Below, piece by piece: positions 61,460-64,000 of a stretch of DNA of 64,000 nucleotides; the first letter of the stretch is position 1; each line of letters opens with the position of its first letter. Position numbers and translations under genes: made by a program. The stretch covers positions 285,399,873 through 285,463,872 of the forward strand of contig CM041776.1 of NCBI GenBank assembly GCA_023374045.1, written 5' to 3'. The notes below the pieces were generated by a model. The model ran no database searches and was not told the DNA's origin. It worked only from the letters and a program-made list of their open reading frames with translations. This stretch comes from Limonium bicolor. Its lineage: Eukaryota; Streptophyta; Magnoliopsida; Caryophyllales; Plumbaginaceae.

Positions 61460-62211
61460 CATTCCAAATAAAAAACCCTTTTCCCCCTCTAAGGTGGCTT
61501 TCATATCTCTCAAAACACTCAAACCTTCTTTGGCTCCCCCAAACTTCGAACCATCAGACTCCAAGTCTTGCCTTTTCACTCGACCTCAGACTCTTCCCAA
61601 ATCTTCATTCTATACTCACTTGAGTTCACCAACTCCTCCCATTAGCGCTAGCTTGGCAGAAAAGCTCGTCTTATCCACTCGTTTTCTCTCCTTCCATCCT
61701 AATCCTATCCTTGGCTTTGAAATGAATCTCTCTAAAAAGGCTTTGAAAGAAGGCAATCCCGACAATTGGAGACCGAGGTTTCCTCGGGCACCAATCCGAA
61801 GTCGTGGTCATTGCCACTTCTAAGGGGTGTAACCCAGTGCGAACTTACAACGGAATCTCTGCAAATGACCAGATAAGTCCTATCCACAGGCAGCAAATTC
61901 AGAGTCAACCAAACGGTTCTTAGAACCCTCCTTCCCTTCCTTCCTAGTAGCTTAGGTCAAACTAGGTGGCGACTCTAGTCAATTTTCGCCCTTAGGGCAT
62001 AAGTCCGCGTGGAGCCCATCGAGAGCGGGTGTAGTGCTCACTAGCATTCCCCTAATACTTTCTGGGAAAGACGGACGATAGAGTAGGTATTTGAGGGTTG
62101 CCATGAGTAACGGGTTTTCACCCTCCACAGAATGGCAATTTCTAGGATCTAGGCTTTTAGTCAGACCATATTTAGATAGACCCCCCTCATACCGAAAAAT
62201 CACCCTCCACA

Positions 62212-62505
62212 CCACCAAAACAACAGGGCTGCATTTTTTGTCTCAAAATCACAAACGTCCAAACCACCATATGTCTTTGGTCTCGTGAGAGCACTCACTT
62301 CATCAATGCCAAGCCTTTCCCCGAACCATGACTCCACGGGAACTTCATTTGAATGGAGTTGGTTAGACCTGACAAAAAAGGAACAAAAACAAATATATGA
62401 CCTCAAACACGACACGACATTAGCAGCGGGAACAGAAACTAGTCTCACCTTTTGATCTTTACGCCAAATTAGTGGCAAAGGAGAATTGCATCGGAATTTT
62501 TTCAC
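62212..62505 (-). pseudogene. LINE ORF2 thumb fragment
   Basis: The - strand reads LTRPKTYGGLDVCDFETKNA then ALLFWW, the block after the RT palm in plant L1 elements, and is cut by solo LTR D at 62211. Upstream KKFRCN...IWRKDQKVRLVS may be the FLWG...KK.HLVSW block, with about 100 bp of extra sequence between. It resumes at 42825 as WKYMKEEHRLWKRVV. Confidence 0.7.
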
Positions 62506-62509
62506 CGGC

Positions 62510-63518
62510 TCAGGGCTAAATGGACATAAGGAATGTCACTCATTTTGAAGAAGATGGTGAATCTAAGCATGATGGAGTAAGCGAATTTTGGTGGATGGAT
62601 ACAAACATGATCCCGAAGTCTTGATGATTCGCTGGTCGTAACAAACGAATAGGACTGCTATGTGTTAGGGTGGCCGTTTAAGGCAGATTATTTAGTTAGC
62701 TTATTTTTCTGATGATTCATATGTTGTGCCGTGTGGAGATTAACTCTTCATAGCTAGGAATTTTCCTATGCTGAAAAGACCGCTTACGGTCGAAACTTGC
62801 TACCTTTGTAGCCCCCTGATCAAAAAAAAATATGAAACTAACTTTGTGTCATGTTTAGTATATACATGATTTATTAACGCGTTGTGTACCGTTTCTAATT
62901 ATATATATATATCATGTATACCTGAAATGCCTATAAATAAATCAAATTAATAAAATCCCATATATCGGTTATTTAAGAAAGCACTTCATCCATTTCAAAC
63001 TCTATTATTTTAATAGTTAACTTTAGCATGTAATCATGATGCTAGTTGTATTTTAATGAAGGTACAAATTTTTGAAAAAAGACAACATAAAGGTCGATTA
63101 GAATATTGGGGTCTCTTTATTACACGGATAGAAAAAGAAATTGGTATTGAATTAGTATTTTATCATCCATTTGTGAGATCTTTATTAAATGTGCTGGTGA
63201 ATTTTTCACATACAAAGTCTATATTATTTTTCTAAAAGAACATACTAAATCTATATGTGTTTTGGTATTTCAGTTAACTTCGTGTTACTTATATGTTTCA
63301 TTACTTCATGTTCACATGTAATTCGTGTACACACAAATAAACTTTGTATATTCATATTGTTTACAGGTTTTTTGAATTTCGTTTTCGTATATAGAATTCC
63401 ATATACAAAAACATTTTCATGTTGTATACTGTGTATCTTCATGTAAATTTCATGTCGTGTATCTTACCATCATGTACACGATAAAAATATACGATTAGTC
63501 AGGCCTAGAGTTTATTTT
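62510..63518. mobile_element. About 1-kb insertion in the LINE, unresolved
   Basis: LINE similarity stops at about 63523 and resumes at or below 62505, where only about 100 bp would be expected. The gap holds a + strand piece ending TTTGTAGCCCCCTGATC plus A9 (62822-62830), like a 5'-truncated LINE tail, then about 690 bp of AT-rich DNA with nothing recognisable. No target duplication was found. Confidence 0.4.
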
Positions 63519-64000
63519 CTAAACCACTTTTCTCAGCATAAACAAACTCATATAGTAAGCTGGGATGCTATCCAGGACAAAACGGATGAGCACAATCCTA
63601 CATGCTCGTGATAACGACGATGCTTTCCAAGGACATAGTCTCTTTTCAATTTTACAGGCAACCACGTATCCATTTCGTGGGGGTTTGCACCTGGTGGTAG
63701 GCCAAGGTACGTACTGGGTAGCTCTTCTACCTGGCACCCAAGTGTGTTTTGGATCCGCACCTTATCACCATCAACGAGAGTCACCCAATGGGCTAATGAC
63801 TTTCTTTAGTTAATCTCCGAACCCGACATGTCAGAGAAGAGAGTGACAATCCATCTTATCATTTGGAGTTCCCCTTCTTCTACTAAAGTAAAGATGATTG
63901 TATCATCCACAAACTTCATATGTGATACTCTTACTTCATTGTTGCCCACAACAATTCCTTTCCGGTCCACAAGCTGAATAGAATAATCAAGGATCCAATT
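63519..64000 (-). pseudogene. LINE ORF2 reverse transcriptase palm
   Basis: Runs off the window edge. The - strand gives GNNEVRVSHMKFVDDTIIF with the catalytic FVDD box at 63896-63913, then DMSGSEIN, LGCQVEELPSTYLGLPPGA, and in a shifted frame WKASSLSRACRIVLIR followed by DSIPAYYMSLFML. This is the usual order of a plant L1-type reverse transcriptase, here from catalytic box to thumb. At least one frameshift near 63640 and a stop near 63800 show that it is dead. It is the upstream part of the LINE continued at 62212-62505 and 41638-42825. Confidence 0.85.

Larger units (their letters stand above)
42826..62211 (+). mobile_element. Solo LTR D, Tat/Ogre-like, split by element B
   Basis: Starts TGTAGACACCAAAAT and ends CACCCTCCACA, flanked by CCACC at 42821-42825 and 62212-62216. 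Without B it is about 5.4 kb (42826-42898 plus 56859-62211). It shares the C-family start (CACCCCATAAAGCAAATTCTG and CACGCTAATATG), the 26-bp minisatellite, the structured motif and the last 250 bp, but its middle (57-60 kb) is different. With one LTR between the duplications, it is a solo LTR. It is inserted in the LINE reverse transcriptase. Confidence 0.87.

Overview
The window is nuclear DNA from a flowering plant, most likely a eudicot with a large, repeat-rich genome. The evidence is one intron-containing plant BAHD acyltransferase gene, plant-type Ty3/gypsy LTR elements (Athila-, Tat/Ogre- and Tekay/Del-like primer-binding sites) and L1-type LINE remains. I see no bacterial, organellar or viral gene set, no CRISPR array and no rRNA. 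The species cannot be named from the sequence.

Left part (1-11.2 kb). A two-exon coniferyl-alcohol-acyltransferase-like BAHD gene runs on the + strand (exons 1823-2272 and 6672-7661, 479 codons, intact HXXXD and DFGWG motifs). Its 4.4-kb intron carries a decayed antisense LINE and a long fold-back MITE. A 212-bp LINE 3' end with a 15-bp target-site duplication lies downstream at 8226-8437. The rest, up to 11.2 kb, holds nothing I recognise.

Right part (11.2-64 kb). This is one nest of transposons built on a single old L1-type LINE on the - strand. The LINE poly(A) end is near 11228, its C-terminal zinc-finger part is at 41638-42825, and its reverse transcriptase is at 62212-64000. Two solo LTRs split it. 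Solo LTR E (Tekay-like, + strand, 11318-41637, TSD CCTAT) is itself split by element A (Athila-like, 13561-19133, TSD GTACA) and element C (Tat/Ogre-like, - strand, 20697-41107, TSD ATTTG). Solo LTR D (Tat/Ogre-like, + strand, 42826-62211, TSD CCACC) is split by element B (Tekay-like, - strand, 42899-56853, TSD TTTTC). All five LTR insertions have matching 5-bp duplications, so the order can be read directly: LINE first, then E and D, then A, C and B. None of A, B or C encodes a recognisable polymerase or integrase; all look non-autonomous. LTR similarity judged by eye makes A and B young (well under 1% substitution) and C older (about 2%).

The most interesting unexplained signals are structural. 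Six copies of a 66-nt motif in the Tat/Ogre-type sequences fold into conserved stems with paired compensating changes. The primer-binding sites of A and B each overlap a perfect 10-bp hairpin. A tRNA-like Pol III promoter block lies in sense inside both LTRs of C, and element B carries two identical polypurine-tract blocks.
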